A stretch of 64,000 nucleotides of DNA, from NCBI GenBank assembly GCA_013397865.1, contig VZTI01005240.1, positions 62,001 to 126,000 on the forward strand, given 5' to 3'. The DNA is from Struthidea cinerea. Its lineage: Eukaryota; Chordata; Aves; Passeriformes; Corcoracidae. The notes under the pieces were generated by a model, which was given only the letters and a program-made list of their open reading frames with translations, had not been told where the DNA came from and did no database searches. Shown here one piece after another: positions 10,908-22,541 of this stretch. The number at the start of each line of letters is the position of its first letter. Within the stretch, counting starts at the first letter, position 1. A program made the position numbers and the translations under genes.

Positions 10908-13274
10908 GAATGATAAAAAGAGCAGGGGGAAAAAAGGCTGATTCTTCTGTTATTAAGCATTAAAAAATGAATTCTGACCCAAAGAAAAACCTGATACTCA
11001 AGTAAGTGAGGGCAATTTTATATAATCCCAGTTTTTCATAGCTGTCCTAAATTTCCTGGAGAATCCATGTTGCACTGAAGAAGTCTCAATGCTCAGGAGT
11101 CTCTGGGCCTTTTCCCATCCTACAGGGCAAGGCCAGGGTATCCTTCTGTCTTAGAAAACATCGTGCTTTGCTAACTTTCGAAGGCCTTTTGCGTTCAGGG
11201 CCTGTTAGATCCCCTCTTGATCTACTGTATTTCATGCCCACAAATTAAAGCACTGTGGGAAAAATCCCAGGATCTACAAAAGCATGAGATTATTTTTTGG
11301 CCACTAAAGTGAGTGGTGAATATGCCTCTGGATCTGGCCCTGAATTTTCAACGTGCTTGGTGTTTGGGCTTTCATTTTACCCTTCATTTCTGGAACAAGA
11401 CCTGTCAGAAACATCAAGAAATAATTTTTTATTTCTAGAAGTTCCTGGCACCATTTTAGTTCACACAGACACCTCACCCTTCAGTGTATACTCGACCATG
11501 CCCCCAGAGCTTTGCAGATTGAAGATTCACCATCACTGGTGCCATAGAGGAGGCAGGACCCCAAGCAACATAGCTAGAAGTGGTTTTAAGTCGAGTGTTC
11601 GTATGTGTCATGTAACTTCAGCTGAGAAGCGGACAGTGGATGCTGCTGAGATATGCAATGAGTTTACAAAAAGCCAGTGCTGAGGTGGCCTGTCCCACAT
11701 GGTCTGCTGCAGGTCAGCCTTCCTCCTCAGTGTGGTCGCTGAGCACGCCAGGAGTCCTGAGGGCCATGGCACGGCCACCTCCCCAGGGCACCCCTTGGGA
11801 GTGCTCAGCTCGTGCTGCCACCCAGACAGACCCACGGAGAGCTTGGAGAGTCACGGTGTGAGACACGTGCGCACAAGCACACGCACACCCTGCAGGCATC
11901 TGTGAATTACGAGGTGCTAAACCCCGCACAGAGCCCTGCTGACTTCATAAACCACAAAAATGATGAAATTATTGCCACATTATGAGAAGTGATCCCATCT
12001 TTTAGTTTTATACCCTATGTGAGGCAGGAGCCCTGATTGTTTCTCATGTGCTCTTTAGAGGTTTCCAGGAGTTTCTCTGCTTTCTGAAGTGCAGGTTATC
12101 TCACACCTTCTGCTGGTAATTTCTCTTGCACCAGGACACCTCTCTGTTGCCACCAGAACAGTCACGTATACCCTGTGGCTGTTCCTAAGCAAGTCCCTCC
12201 AGGAAGAAAGTTGCAGCCAAGTGAGAATTTGATTTCCTTATATTGCCTCTTGCATTTCCTCATCTTGTAGTAATATTCGTGCAGAGGACTTGCACGTTAA
12301 ACTGAAATTAAAACAGAAGAGAAACAGCACTAACAGTTCAGATATTTGTCTTAGTGTCATTCCTTGCTTAGAGCCAGAAGCTGAGAGCTGGGGCACAGCA
12401 GTTCTGGCAGAAATAGATCCAGTCTTGAGAGGAGAGAGGTTACCTCCATCCTCAGGGACTGTTCCAGTATCTAATTATGCTCAGGATAATAAATTTACTT
12501 TTTATTTCCTATTCAGCTTTTTCCTGACTTCAGCTTGCAACCACTGGACCCTGTCATGCTTATGTCTGTGGAGGACTGAACCTTCACTACCCATTGCCTT
12601 TACAGGCAGCCATGGCCCGTGACCAAGACACCTCTTTATCTCATCCTGATCAGCTAACTAAAAAAATTTAAAATATTCCAGAAATGCATGCTTTAAGTAG
12701 AGCAAAATCAGACCATAGGGAATTTGGAGCTGTATTGCTGAGGTAGCATAACATTGGATATCAATGTGTACATAAAAATGTACATTTTAAAGTTTCAGCA
12801 ATTAAAGTACCATGCACACAGAAACTGGGGAGTAAATGTAATAGCAGAGGCTTTTGTTTTGGTATGCTAGGACTCATTTCACTTAGTTAGGTACTTTTTG
12901 TTGCTTCATTTTGTGTTGTTTGGGTATTTCCTTAAACCTTAAAAACTTAATTTTGGTCAGTGCTGTCAAACAAACCAGCACCATGCACAGTCTGGGTTCT
13001 CAGTTAACACCCTGCTCCTGCGTGGCTCAGGAAAAGGAAAGGACTGCAGAAAAAATACAATTTTCCCCTTCTGCTGGTTACTTCTGAGGGCAGTGGTCTG
13101 TAACTTGAGCACCGGCAGATGAAAGCTGTTGGTGTTCCGCTCCCTCCTTACTGAAAATCCATAATGGCTCATGAAACCATCACAGGAGGTATCAAGAGCT
13201 GTCCATAATGAATAACTCTGCTTTCATGTAAACTACTTAAAGACAAGAATTCTCTGCCAAGATCAACAGATTAC

Positions 13275-13292
13275 AAAAAAAAAAAAAAAAAA
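13275..13292 (+). repeat. A18 run
   Basis: Eighteen consecutive A. No AATAAA signal lies in the preceding 30 bases and no matching flanking duplication is visible, so it is a simple homopolymer and not a clear retrocopy tail. Confidence 0.8.
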
Positions 13293-16200
13293 GGCATTTA
13301 CAGAACATATTGTTTCAAAGAGATAAAGAGCCAGAAGAAACACAGATCTTGTTTAAGAACCAAAGCCCATTTAATTTCAGACTGCTCTACAATCATTCTC
13401 TCCCCTCTTCTCTGCTCTTACCAAAACCCCTCTGTGATGTTTTCAGTTTACAGTCTGCTTTTCTTTTATGCTGGTGCCACCTAATCCTGCCTGTTCTAAA
13501 GGTCCAGTTTGAATTGCACAAAGCAAGGAATGCCTCTGAAGGCTAAAGTGCTAAAAGGGTTTCCATCAGCCACAAAACTGACCAGGCTGCACCTTGGCAT
13601 GGAGTGATACCCATCCTTTAGCTTTGATGGCCTTTCAAAAATATCAGCTTTCGACCTAAAAGAAGAAAAGTGGCTAGAAATGCAAATATCATGGACCAGT
13701 TCTAGATCTGCTGCTTTAAGGACTAGAAATTCCCAGAAGTTACCATATTGCTCATATATTACTTCTTAGTATTATCATGAGGGTTGAGGTTTCTTACTTG
13801 ATTTGCCATGTGTTCAACCCTGTAATTGGTTAATTGCATTTCTTTATTGGTTATTCCACAAACCACATCTAAAAATCCTAATGCCAGAAGCGGTAAGGTA
13901 ATTTCCAAGTAAATCTGGGAAGGAAAAGCAAAAAATTGGATAAAAATACTAGTACCAATCTAGTCCTATGTATTTTCATATACTACAGCTTCCCCTAGAG
14001 CCACTGCTATGACTGAGAAATTCACTGGAACACAGTAACACTTCTCTACGTGGCAGAATTCCTGTTTGTGACAGCATGGAAATATACAAAATACAGTGAA
14101 AGACAATCATATCCAAGTTATGCAATTGTCAACGTGTTCATATTTTAGTCAAAATTCACTAAGTGACAGGAATGTGACATCCCTTTGAACTGGTTTCCAG
14201 TTATTTTTGTTTGCAAATAGCTTGAGATCATTAATCAACAGAACTTCCTTGAACCATTAACAGAACCGCTGCTCTGCTTGGTTGTTTCTCTTTGAAGGGG
14301 ATTACAAAACCATTTGCTGTAGTTTCAATCCACACTGGTTCCTGCTCTGAATTGCATGCTAAGTTTTGGGATGGAGCAAATTCTTCATCTGGTTTCATGT
14401 CAAAACCATCTGAAGTCAGAGAATTCTGCACAGAACTGTTGCAGAGCCATAAATTGTCCGAGTTCACTGTGGATTGGCCCAACTGTGTTTTTTCAAGAAA
14501 GGGTGGGAACTGGAGCAAATCCTTGAGGGAAAATGAGCTATTTCAAACAAAACTCAAGACCATGCAAATTTTACATCATTTCAGGTTTCACAGCCAGCAT
14601 ATTTAGAACTCTTTCCCTATCCTTTTGTCCAGAAAATGGGACCTGGCCCACAGTGTTCAGAAAGGCTAGCAGAAGATCAGCTGAGGAAAGAAAATTTGCC
14701 AAGTTGCTCTTGCACAAAGTTCCACATATTTTTGCTCCAGAGTACTCATACTTCTGTTATGTTCACTTCCCTAAATAGAACACATGCAAACTGGTGGACC
14801 TGAAGTGCCATTTCCCACATTCAAATGCACAATCTAGGTTCAGTCACAACTGGACACAGAAAACAAAGGAGGATGCCATCATTTGTTTCGGCAAATGCAA
14901 AGCTAGCCAGTGTGCATTGGGTGTTGAGGATCAAAGACTGAGAAAAAAAAAAAACCTCTGATATTTAAAAAAAGTATACACCTGAGGAAATCACAGTCTG
15001 ATTCTGCTAGCAGGAAAAAAAAGCCATATATGCTTGTAGGATAAATCAGCTTTGCCAGATTCTCAAACCAGAGCAAACCAGAGCACAGCTTGGTTGGAGC
15101 TAGCATTTTATAATACTAAAATTATTTTAAGGAAAACGTCTTCTCAAGGATTATTTATTTCATGTTTTTATGAGTTCCTTCTTGTCTTTCAGATGTTTTA
15201 TTGCAAAGCAGGAGCTGAAAGTTTTAGAGAGAATATTTAAATTCTATCTCATCTTCCTGAGCTGCTTCATGTGTGCAAAGCATCAGTTTCAACTCTGCAC
15301 AAGAAGCAAAACAAAGTTTTTAGTAGTATCTCCTGCTAGAATAATTGGTATAACTGGAAAAATAGATAAGCTTTGGGGTGTACAAGAGGACCTTTAAGTG
15401 CCAAAAAGCATGTTTAACATTTTCCATTGATAAAAGCTATTAGTCACCAAAGTGTGTCCTTCTGCTTGATCAAAGCACCATAAATCTAAAAAAAAATTAT
15501 TCCAGCTAGCACTGTCTGGGAACAGATATGTTCCTTCAAGGATGTTGTTTTCCCTTCAAGGATGACAGAGCAACCCTGAGAACTGTGTCCATGATTTGAT
15601 TTTCCAAACATAGTAATCTGATGCTGACTGAGAGCCTCAGAGCTGTAAGACACCCACATGGGCTGGGGCTGTGTCACACAGGACCTACAAAGGGTCTGAT
15701 GGGGACCAGGTGAGCCACAAGAGGTATCTCAAAGGCACTGAGTCGCCACATTTAAGCAACTGAATTCCATCTTTTGTGTCACAAGAAAAAACCATTGACG
15801 CTGAAACCAGAGTTTATAAGAGAAGAGGTCTGCAGTGGTGGTGATTTACAATTTTTTACCTAGATTGATTTCATCTGGAATTAAGTTTTAAAATGGCATG
15901 AGAGAATGCATGTAAATCAAGCATCTCTCCCTTTTTCACAAACTTTCAATAAAGGAAGATGTTGCTGAGGTATTGGAAATATGATAGTTACGTTTCCTAG
16001 AGAGAGACTTGTACAGGGCAGTGCATAAACCTGGCTATTGCTCTATCAAAAATAGCTGGAAATTAATTTGAAAGAAAACAGATCTCTTCTGAGTGCTGAG
16101 ATCCAAACCCAACAGAGTACTTGGGCTCCCAGTGCTTATTTGGGCACCTGACTTGTATTGAGACCAAGAGGATTGAACTGTTGGTCCCATGCCCATGTGC

Positions 16201-17170
16201 TCTCTGGACAGCACCAGTGCACCTGGATATCTTCACTCAGTAGGAGTAGCAACACAAAAAGTGTCAGTTCCATCTGGTTTTAGTGTTTTTTCAAAACCTC
16301 CTCTAAGTTGTGACACTTCCAGGAACAGAAAATACAATCAATATTCTCCTGAAGTTTGTAACTGTCTACGTTAGGTGGTCATGCCACTAGTGATGATCAT
16401 CCTAAGCTTCTCCAGAGCTGATCCATGGCTCTGGGAGGCTTCTCCACAGCATGAAATCTCGTGGGTTCTTGTGGATTTGCATCTGTTTGAGCTTGAGGTG
16501 GAGAGTTTGATCTGAAGTGAGCTTCTGTTCAGCTTCATCTGCAGCTGCTGTCAAAATTGTGCAAAAGCACACAAGTTTTTGCATGATATTCATGGGCACA
16601 GAAAAGGTACCTGTTACCTGCTTGAGCCTTAACAACCCGAAGGGATGTTTTGGACTTAGGACAAATTCATTTTTGCAGGGTTTTTCTTTAAAGTTCTTCT
16701 GCAACCAAGTCAGAGCTCCTTGCACATCTGCAGGTCTCCCACTGAGCGACTGTCAGGCTTGCACGGTATTAAACCAGTCTTGGCACTTCACAGTGTCCGC
16801 TGATTATAAGCACATCTGTTGAAGAGCAGTTGGAGGACTGAAAATCCCAGCATCAACGTGTTTGATGCATATGTTTGTCTCCCCTTAGAGTGAGGGTGGG
16901 AAACCACTACTTTAAAAATCTGTAATCTTCATTTCTCTTCCAAACAAATGTAAACGCTCCCTCAGCTCCCCTGGGGAACATCGCTGGAATATGGAAGACT
17001 CTTAGGGAAGATGAGAAAGCCTGCGGGCAAACTTTTTTTTTAAATGTCTTCATGCCTGTTCAAACTGATTTAAGATAAAAATAAGATTTGGAGAAAGCAA
17101 CCAAACAGGTCCTGCACCTGGGATCAGTGGGAAATAGCAGTCACTGCAGCATCAGCAACTTTTGGATCCT
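13293..17170. other. Unique AT-rich sequence, no gene seen
   Basis: Single-copy DNA with short A runs near 14941 and 15489. Facing open frames at 14231-14518 (minus) and 14292-14606 (plus) overlap almost completely. Antisense pairs like this are typical of non-coding DNA with few stops and not of exons. An AT-rich regulatory-looking block lies at 13785-13885. Confidence 0.45.
13785..13885. promoter_or_regulatory. Motif-dense AT-rich block, possible regulatory element
   Basis: Contains 'ctgtaattggttaattgcatt', with adjacent TAATTG and TTAATTG homeodomain-type cores, two inverted CCAAT-type ATTGG elements, and 'aaaccacatc', which matches the RUNX core AACCACA. The sites are seen directly; function is inference. 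Confidence 0.22.
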
Positions 17171-17296
17171 AGAGTTATATAATATCCTAAGTTGGAAAGG
17201 ACTCACAAGGATCATCAAGTCCAACTCCTGCCCTGCCTACAGCCACCCCAAGAATCCTCCTAAGACCATGTGCACATCCCTCTACACTTTGGCCAG
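17171..17296 (-). mobile_element. CR1 LINE 3' fragment
   Basis: Reading on plus, 'aagttggaaaggactcacaag' then 'gatcatcaagtccaactcctgccctgc' and 'accatgtgcacatccc' is the reverse complement of the CR1 3' region that reads 'ttggactcgatgatcc...ggtcccttccaact'. The end near 17171 ('agagttatataat') is a decayed ATTCTATG-type tail. The copy is strongly diverged and truncated. Confidence 0.8.
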
Positions 17297-18654
17297 TTGA
17301 GAGCCATATGTGACTGTAGATGGTGCCTCCTCTCACCTCTTGAACCCTGACTTGGGTCCAGCCTCATATTTCTGGCGTTGTGAGTTAACTGTCTTGCTCA
17401 AAAACAAGTTTGTGAGACTGAAATATTCTACTGTTTATCTATTTTAGCGAAGAAAGCAGTAAGAGCAAAAAGGTTACCATTTCATTTACACAATTTTCCT
17501 CATTCACAGTAGATGATCTTGGCAACAAGACCTCATGTTATAAGACTGGTTTTCATATTCAAACAAATATCACATTACTACAGACAATAGCATATTACTA
17601 CTTGGTGGTCTGAAATCCTGTGTCCTGAACCTTTTGTATTAATGTGGATAAGGAATAATGATCCTGGAGTCAGTGGTGTCAGTCGGTGTCACAGTCAACT
17701 GAGAAGGGGATGCTTTGTCTCTGTTTTTATTTGAACTTACAGCTCTCATGGGAACTTTGCTCACACCAGGCCCTCCTTGACCCAAATACTTCTTGTCTCC
17801 CTTCTCATGTCCCTTGTAGCCAGTAAAAACCTATCAGCAAAAGAGTGGGCTCTCCAGACGTAATGCTGTCTGTCAGCCTTCGGTCCTGTGAGCAACACCA
17901 GCCCAAATTTCATCCCACTGATCTGCTACTTTTTGTCTTGCATTTAAATGTATTTAACGGTCAACAGAAACTGCTTCAGCCTGTGTTGTCCAGCAGCTAT
18001 TTTTTGGGAGAGGATACAGCTGGTGCAGAGCATGGAGTGGTTTTGCACCATGGATGGGTGAGCTGCAGAGTCCCAGCAGCCCATTTGTCAGAGACGTCAG
18101 CCTGATGATGGCTCCAGTGCAACATCCACCACTCAGCCAGATACTCTGGAGTCATCCTGTCTGCCTCGCAGTGCCTAGAGTCCTGGCAAGCCAGCTTATC
18201 TCTCTGCATAGATACTTGCAGCTCTGCCTGGACTGAAGCTGTGGGGCACATCAGCACATTAGCAAAGCTGAGAAGGAAATCTTAAATCCTTCATGACCAG
18301 AGTCTGGTACTTGGGATGACCCGGGTGGGAGATGGGGGCAGAGGAGTCTGACCTTGGTGAGTCACGACCAGTATCAGCAGCATATTGCTCAATCCAGGGG
18401 ATTTTGCCTGGCACCATTCATACCCCCAGCTCTGCAGTGCTCACACTTTCCTGGGGTAGAAACCCAAGGCGGACTGACTGCATTTCACCATGCCCCTGAA
18501 GAAAAGCCTTGCACAGTTCAGGGACACAGCTGAAGTGAAATTCAAGCTGACCCCCACTGTGGCTTGCAGGATAACCAAACCTCAGGCTTGGCTACCTGAC
18601 AGTGTGGACAGCAAAGACTGTTTATTTGCAGGGTTGTGATGAGTACATGGGCAA
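17297..18654. other. Unique sequence, no gene seen
   Basis: Single-copy DNA between two CR1 fragments. Short facing frames at 17997-18257 (minus) and 17845-18236 (plus) show no domains. The last 150 bases before the next CR1 could contain more decayed CR1 sequence that I cannot align by eye. Confidence 0.4.
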
Positions 18655-18820
18655 TCAGGTTTCCCGGGAAATGGCACCAAGCCTGCCAGAGTTTGACAAA
18701 CATTTGGACAATGCTCTCAGGCACATGGTGTGATTCCTTGGTTTGACCTGGGCAGGGTCAGGAGTTAGACTCAATGATCCTTATGGGTCTCTTCCAACTC
18801 AGGGTCTTCTATGATTCTAC
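18655..18820 (+). mobile_element. CR1 LINE 3' fragment (ATTCTATG-tail type)
   Basis: The order 'atggcaccaagcctgccagag', 'catttggacaatgctctcagg', 'gacctgggcagggtcaggagt', 'agactcaatgatcctta', 'gggtctcttccaactc', ending 'ttctatgattct', matches a CR1 subfamily whose tail uses ATTCTATG instead of ATTCTGTG. The fragment at 17171 belongs to the same type in opposite orientation 1.4 kb away. Confidence 0.9.
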
Positions 18821-20237
18821 AAATCAGGGGCACTCTTGGCTGCAGCTGCCATGGTGGCAGAGGACAGGAAAGGGAACAGGCTGCGAAGCTGGCACTGTTT
18901 CATATGCCATAAAACCATTAGAATATCCTTCCTTGGGTCACTGCATTGAAATCAGCAGAGGGACAAACTTGTCCTGCTAATGACTCAGGTGATGCCTCTG
19001 AGCAAGGAGTGCTCTGCTCCTATGCTGAGACCTTGAAGTTGGATGTGAGTAAAATTCCTGTCTGGTTAAAATAGGGTGAACTAAAGGACAAAGGAACAGC
19101 TCTGTTATTGTCTAGACCTCCAGATCATATCCTTTGAGGCTATGATGCAGCTTATTCAGCAGAGGAAATAAAAACTACTTGGATAAAATCTTCTTACACA
19201 TTCCCATGCTCTACTCTCTTGTGAAAGTGTTTTTAGTACAGAACTACACCACTTTAATAATATGCACTCCTTCAATAAAAAAGCATGACTCACACCTCTA
19301 CACAGGAGATAAAAGATGTGTGGAAACCATAAAAACACTAATCCAGCATGTAAAGCCAGCAAAGCCACTTATCTTCATGGAATATTTTAATGTCTGTCTT
19401 GTTCTTCCAGGAAAGCTATGGTACAATTTGCACCTTTAAAAAGCCTCAGCTTGTAAATATATATCTAAAATATCTTTTCTAAAGCTGGTTCTGTAAAAGA
19501 GTTTTTAAAGGACTGATAGGGGGTTTAACAGGGTATTCTAGGTTTTAGCACCCTGAAGGTTATATTAGCCATGCCTCTTTCATATACAGATATAATGGAA
19601 AGGAGGCAGAAGAGCCTCCAACAGAGATGGCAGAGAGGTGCTGACAGGATAAGTGTCTTCCTCAGCATGAACCCTAAATGATTAGTGGTGCCATAAGCAG
19701 AGCAATTAGACCCCAGCTCCCTGCCCCCACCTGCCTTGTCTCACCTTGCATGGAGGTCATGCCTGTTCCTTTGGGCCACCTTTCCCCCTGGAGTCACCAG
19801 CTGCACCCCAGCAAATCTTGTCTTCTACCCCAGGTGCTGTGGAGCCTCGTGGTTAGGGCTCAGCTTGGCAGACCCGTGTCTCCATCCTCCTGGGAAGGAG
19901 GCACAAACCTGGCAAGAAAAGTGAGACACTGTCACCATCTGTCTTTGGTCTAAACTTGGTGCAAAGTCTGGGGACAATCACAGTCACTTGAGCCCATAGG
20001 TTGCCTCCCAAGGCAGATACCTCCTTCCTCATCCTCAAGTCCCAGTGAGATGGGGCTCCCAGAGCAGACACCTCAGTGGTAACCATTTTTGGTACTATTT
20101 GACATGATAAAAAGTACCTGGGAGAGTCATCAGAGTCTGCAGGGGACAGAGAGGAGCCTTTGTGGTCTGTCTGTCTGACAACACCACAATCAGAGCATTT
20201 TGGGCTCTGACTGTCCAAAAGCTTCAGCTTCTTTTCA

Positions 20238-20240
<3 letters not shown>
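18821..20240. other. Unique sequence, no gene seen
   Basis: AT-leaning to about 19560, then more GC-rich to 20240. The frame at 19853-20272 (minus, 139 codons) runs into the AC repeat and translates it as alternating Val-Cys, so it is not coding. No repeat boundary was recognised. Confidence 0.4.

Positions 20241-20273
<33 letters not shown>
20241..20273 (+). repeat. (AC)n microsatellite
   Basis: About 16.5 uninterrupted AC units following 'cttttcacgt'. A pure repeat of this length is usually polymorphic and can form Z-DNA. Confidence 0.97.
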
Positions 20274-20276
<3 letters not shown>

Positions 20277-21725
20277 CAATTTTTATATAGTCAGTGCTCT
20301 GTGGCTGTGCTGAGGGTGACACCAATTAAAATGTATCTTTGTAGGCAAAGCGTGGTGATGCGCGGAGGTGTACAGGTCAGGGAGAGCTCCTGGACTTCCA
20401 TGAGGTTCATTACAGGCATCCCTGCAGCTGACACAGAGTTTGTTATTAATCTTTGGCTGTAGCACTCTTAACTGTACATCGCACCAAACTGAGATTTACT
20501 AGACATCATATCGTCTAAGTTTAGTCTAATTTAAACTGTTTTAGAAATGCCTGGTATATTTTACCCCAAATCTGAGCAGGCAGCTGAGTCTGCAGACAGG
20601 GAGGGGAGGGTGATTTGCTGTGACAGGACTCCTGTCCTGGCCAGCAGCAAATCAGCAACCGTGTGGAGCACGAGCATTTAATGGGGACATCACATATTCC
20701 CTGAATGTTCTGATGGAACATAAAAGTCATAGGCAGCCACCCGGGCTTGTGTGTGTAAATATCTTCTAGTTACAGAGCTGCTCCAGATCTGGGATCACGT
20801 AAGGAGATGTGTGCATCACTGGTCAGAGGTGCCCAACTTGGATGAAAAAATTAGGATTTTATGCCAATGGTGGGAAGAAAGAATCTTCAGGAGGTCATTT
20901 AGGATGCTGAATTAGGAGGCTGAGCAGGACTGTAGCCAATGTGGAGAAATAAGAGTCTCCAGACTGAGGTAAGCAGCCCCCATGACGTCCCTACCCAGCT
21001 GATAAAACCCCTACAAACCTCTAATCACCAGTATTTGATAAGAGCTGTCAGGGAGGCAAGGCCACACAACTAAATCACTGTAGGATACTCACACTTTCAT
21101 GGTTCATCAGCGGTGTAAATCCAAGCTAATTTATGTTTTTGGAATAGCTGAAAAGTGGAGACTAAAAGACATTTTTAAGATATTAAAGTAATAAATATCT
21201 CTTCAATTTGTCAAATGTTCATACTTTTCTGTTCTCTCTTGGTCAGTAAGTTCAGCTCTGCTCAGCTCCCACCCACCACCCCTTTATGGTGCACAGAAAA
21301 GGGAATTCATTGAGATCGTTATATAATTTTCTGCTTAAAAATTGCTTCTACCACTTACTGCACTTTTCCGCCTCGCTGCCAAACATGTGACCACTACTTT
21401 ACACATCCCAAGAGATTCAAGCATGTTTCTAACTCCTTTTAAGTAAAGAGCAAGCAATGAACAGCTTCTGCCTGCTCTGGATCATGCCATGGATCACATC
21501 AGAGTGACTTCTCTGCATCTGGTGGTACACTGGAGAAGAACTGGGAACTCCTTTGTGAGATTTTGTACAGGCAACACAGAGGGATTAGTATGCCGTTAGT
21601 AATGCTGCTTGTCACAGTATAATTTATTGAGGCTGATTGGTGATTTCATCAGTCACTGCTGTTGTGCAACACTTAAAAATTTGCAGCATTACATGGAGAA
21701 GGCAGTTCAATGGGCCATAGTATTT

Positions 21726-21749
21726 AGCAAGGGTAAAAGCAAGGGTAAA
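21726..21749 (+). repeat. 12-bp exact tandem duplication
   Basis: The unit AGCAAGGGTAAA occurs twice in direct succession. Probably replication slippage. Confidence 0.85.
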
Positions 21750-22449
21750 ACTATGTAAAATTGTGGGGCAGTTCCTGTCGGCATTAGAGAACAAGTGTGA
21801 TTAAGAGCCATCTCTGTTGATGAGGATGCTGAAACACACTAAGGAACTTGAGCACATATTCTTGGTGAGCACAATACTGCCCTGTGCAGGAAAAAGGGAA
21901 AAATCACATAGGGGGAGTTGGAGTCAGGCCATGCAGGGAGGGGAAGTTTTTTGAAGGCTGCTTACTGGTACTTGGTTCTCCAGCAGAAAGGCTGCTATGA
22001 AAACCTACTCACAGGAATAGCAATGGCACCTGTATTGGGATACTTCTTGAAATTAGCTATCTATTCTCTGCTCCCCCCTGCCTCCCCATAACTTTACTGG
22101 TATAACAAACCTTAGCTTCTTTCCAAAAGCATTTTAAGCTCTTTGACCTTCAAGCATTGCAGCAGAGCAGAGGGTTACTAGCTCTGCCTCAGAGGCTATG
22201 TGAGCTAAGGATTTTATACTTGATGCCATAACTCTGAAGAAACTACCTTTCATGCACTGAGGAAATGATTAATCCCTGTCAGACTGCAGCACACTGAGTT
22301 GTTCTTCTGCAAACGGTGTCATTGTGCCCAGAACATGGATGTAGGAGAAGGAGGTGAGACCCACAAATAATGGCCTGGGGAATGGTCTGGCACCTCCTAG
22401 AATCTGTCAAAACTTTTAATATCTTGGCAGATTTTTCCCTTATAATGGA

Positions 22450-22541
22450 TATCTTTCCATCTTTCTTTCTATCTGTCTGTCTTTTATTTTTATCTTTTTC
22501 TCTTCTTGCTTTTTTCTTGTTTGTTTCTTTCTTTCTTCTGC
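22450..22541 (+). repeat. Polypyrimidine tract with CTTT and CTGT runs
   Basis: About 90 bases are almost entirely T and C, with short CTTT, TCTG and TTTG periodicities. Such strand-asymmetric tracts can adopt triplex structure. It ends in 'cttctgcctcag', an acceptor-like string without a supported exon after it. Confidence 0.8.

Larger units (their letters stand above)
7891..13274. other. Unique sequence with a pyrimidine-rich stretch, no gene seen
   Basis: Mostly AT-leaning single-copy DNA. The minus-strand frame at 9133-9621 (162 codons) and the plus-strand frame at 11297-11683 (128 codons) are the longest; neither resembles a known protein. A GC-richer patch at 11640-11920 contains overlapping short frames on both strands. 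A 14-bp palindrome lies at 10894-10907. No interspersed repeat end was recognised. Confidence 0.45.

Noticed and set aside
13275..13292. A18 run considered as a retrocopy poly(A) tail
   Set aside because: No polyadenylation signal upstream and no flanking target-site duplication.
14231..14606. Facing open frames of about 100 codons that look protein-like when translated
   Set aside because: Both strands are open over the same bases, the minus frame starts at TTG, and no family is recognised.
19853..20272. 139-codon minus-strand frame
   Set aside because: Its N-terminus is the AC microsatellite translated as Val-Cys repeats.
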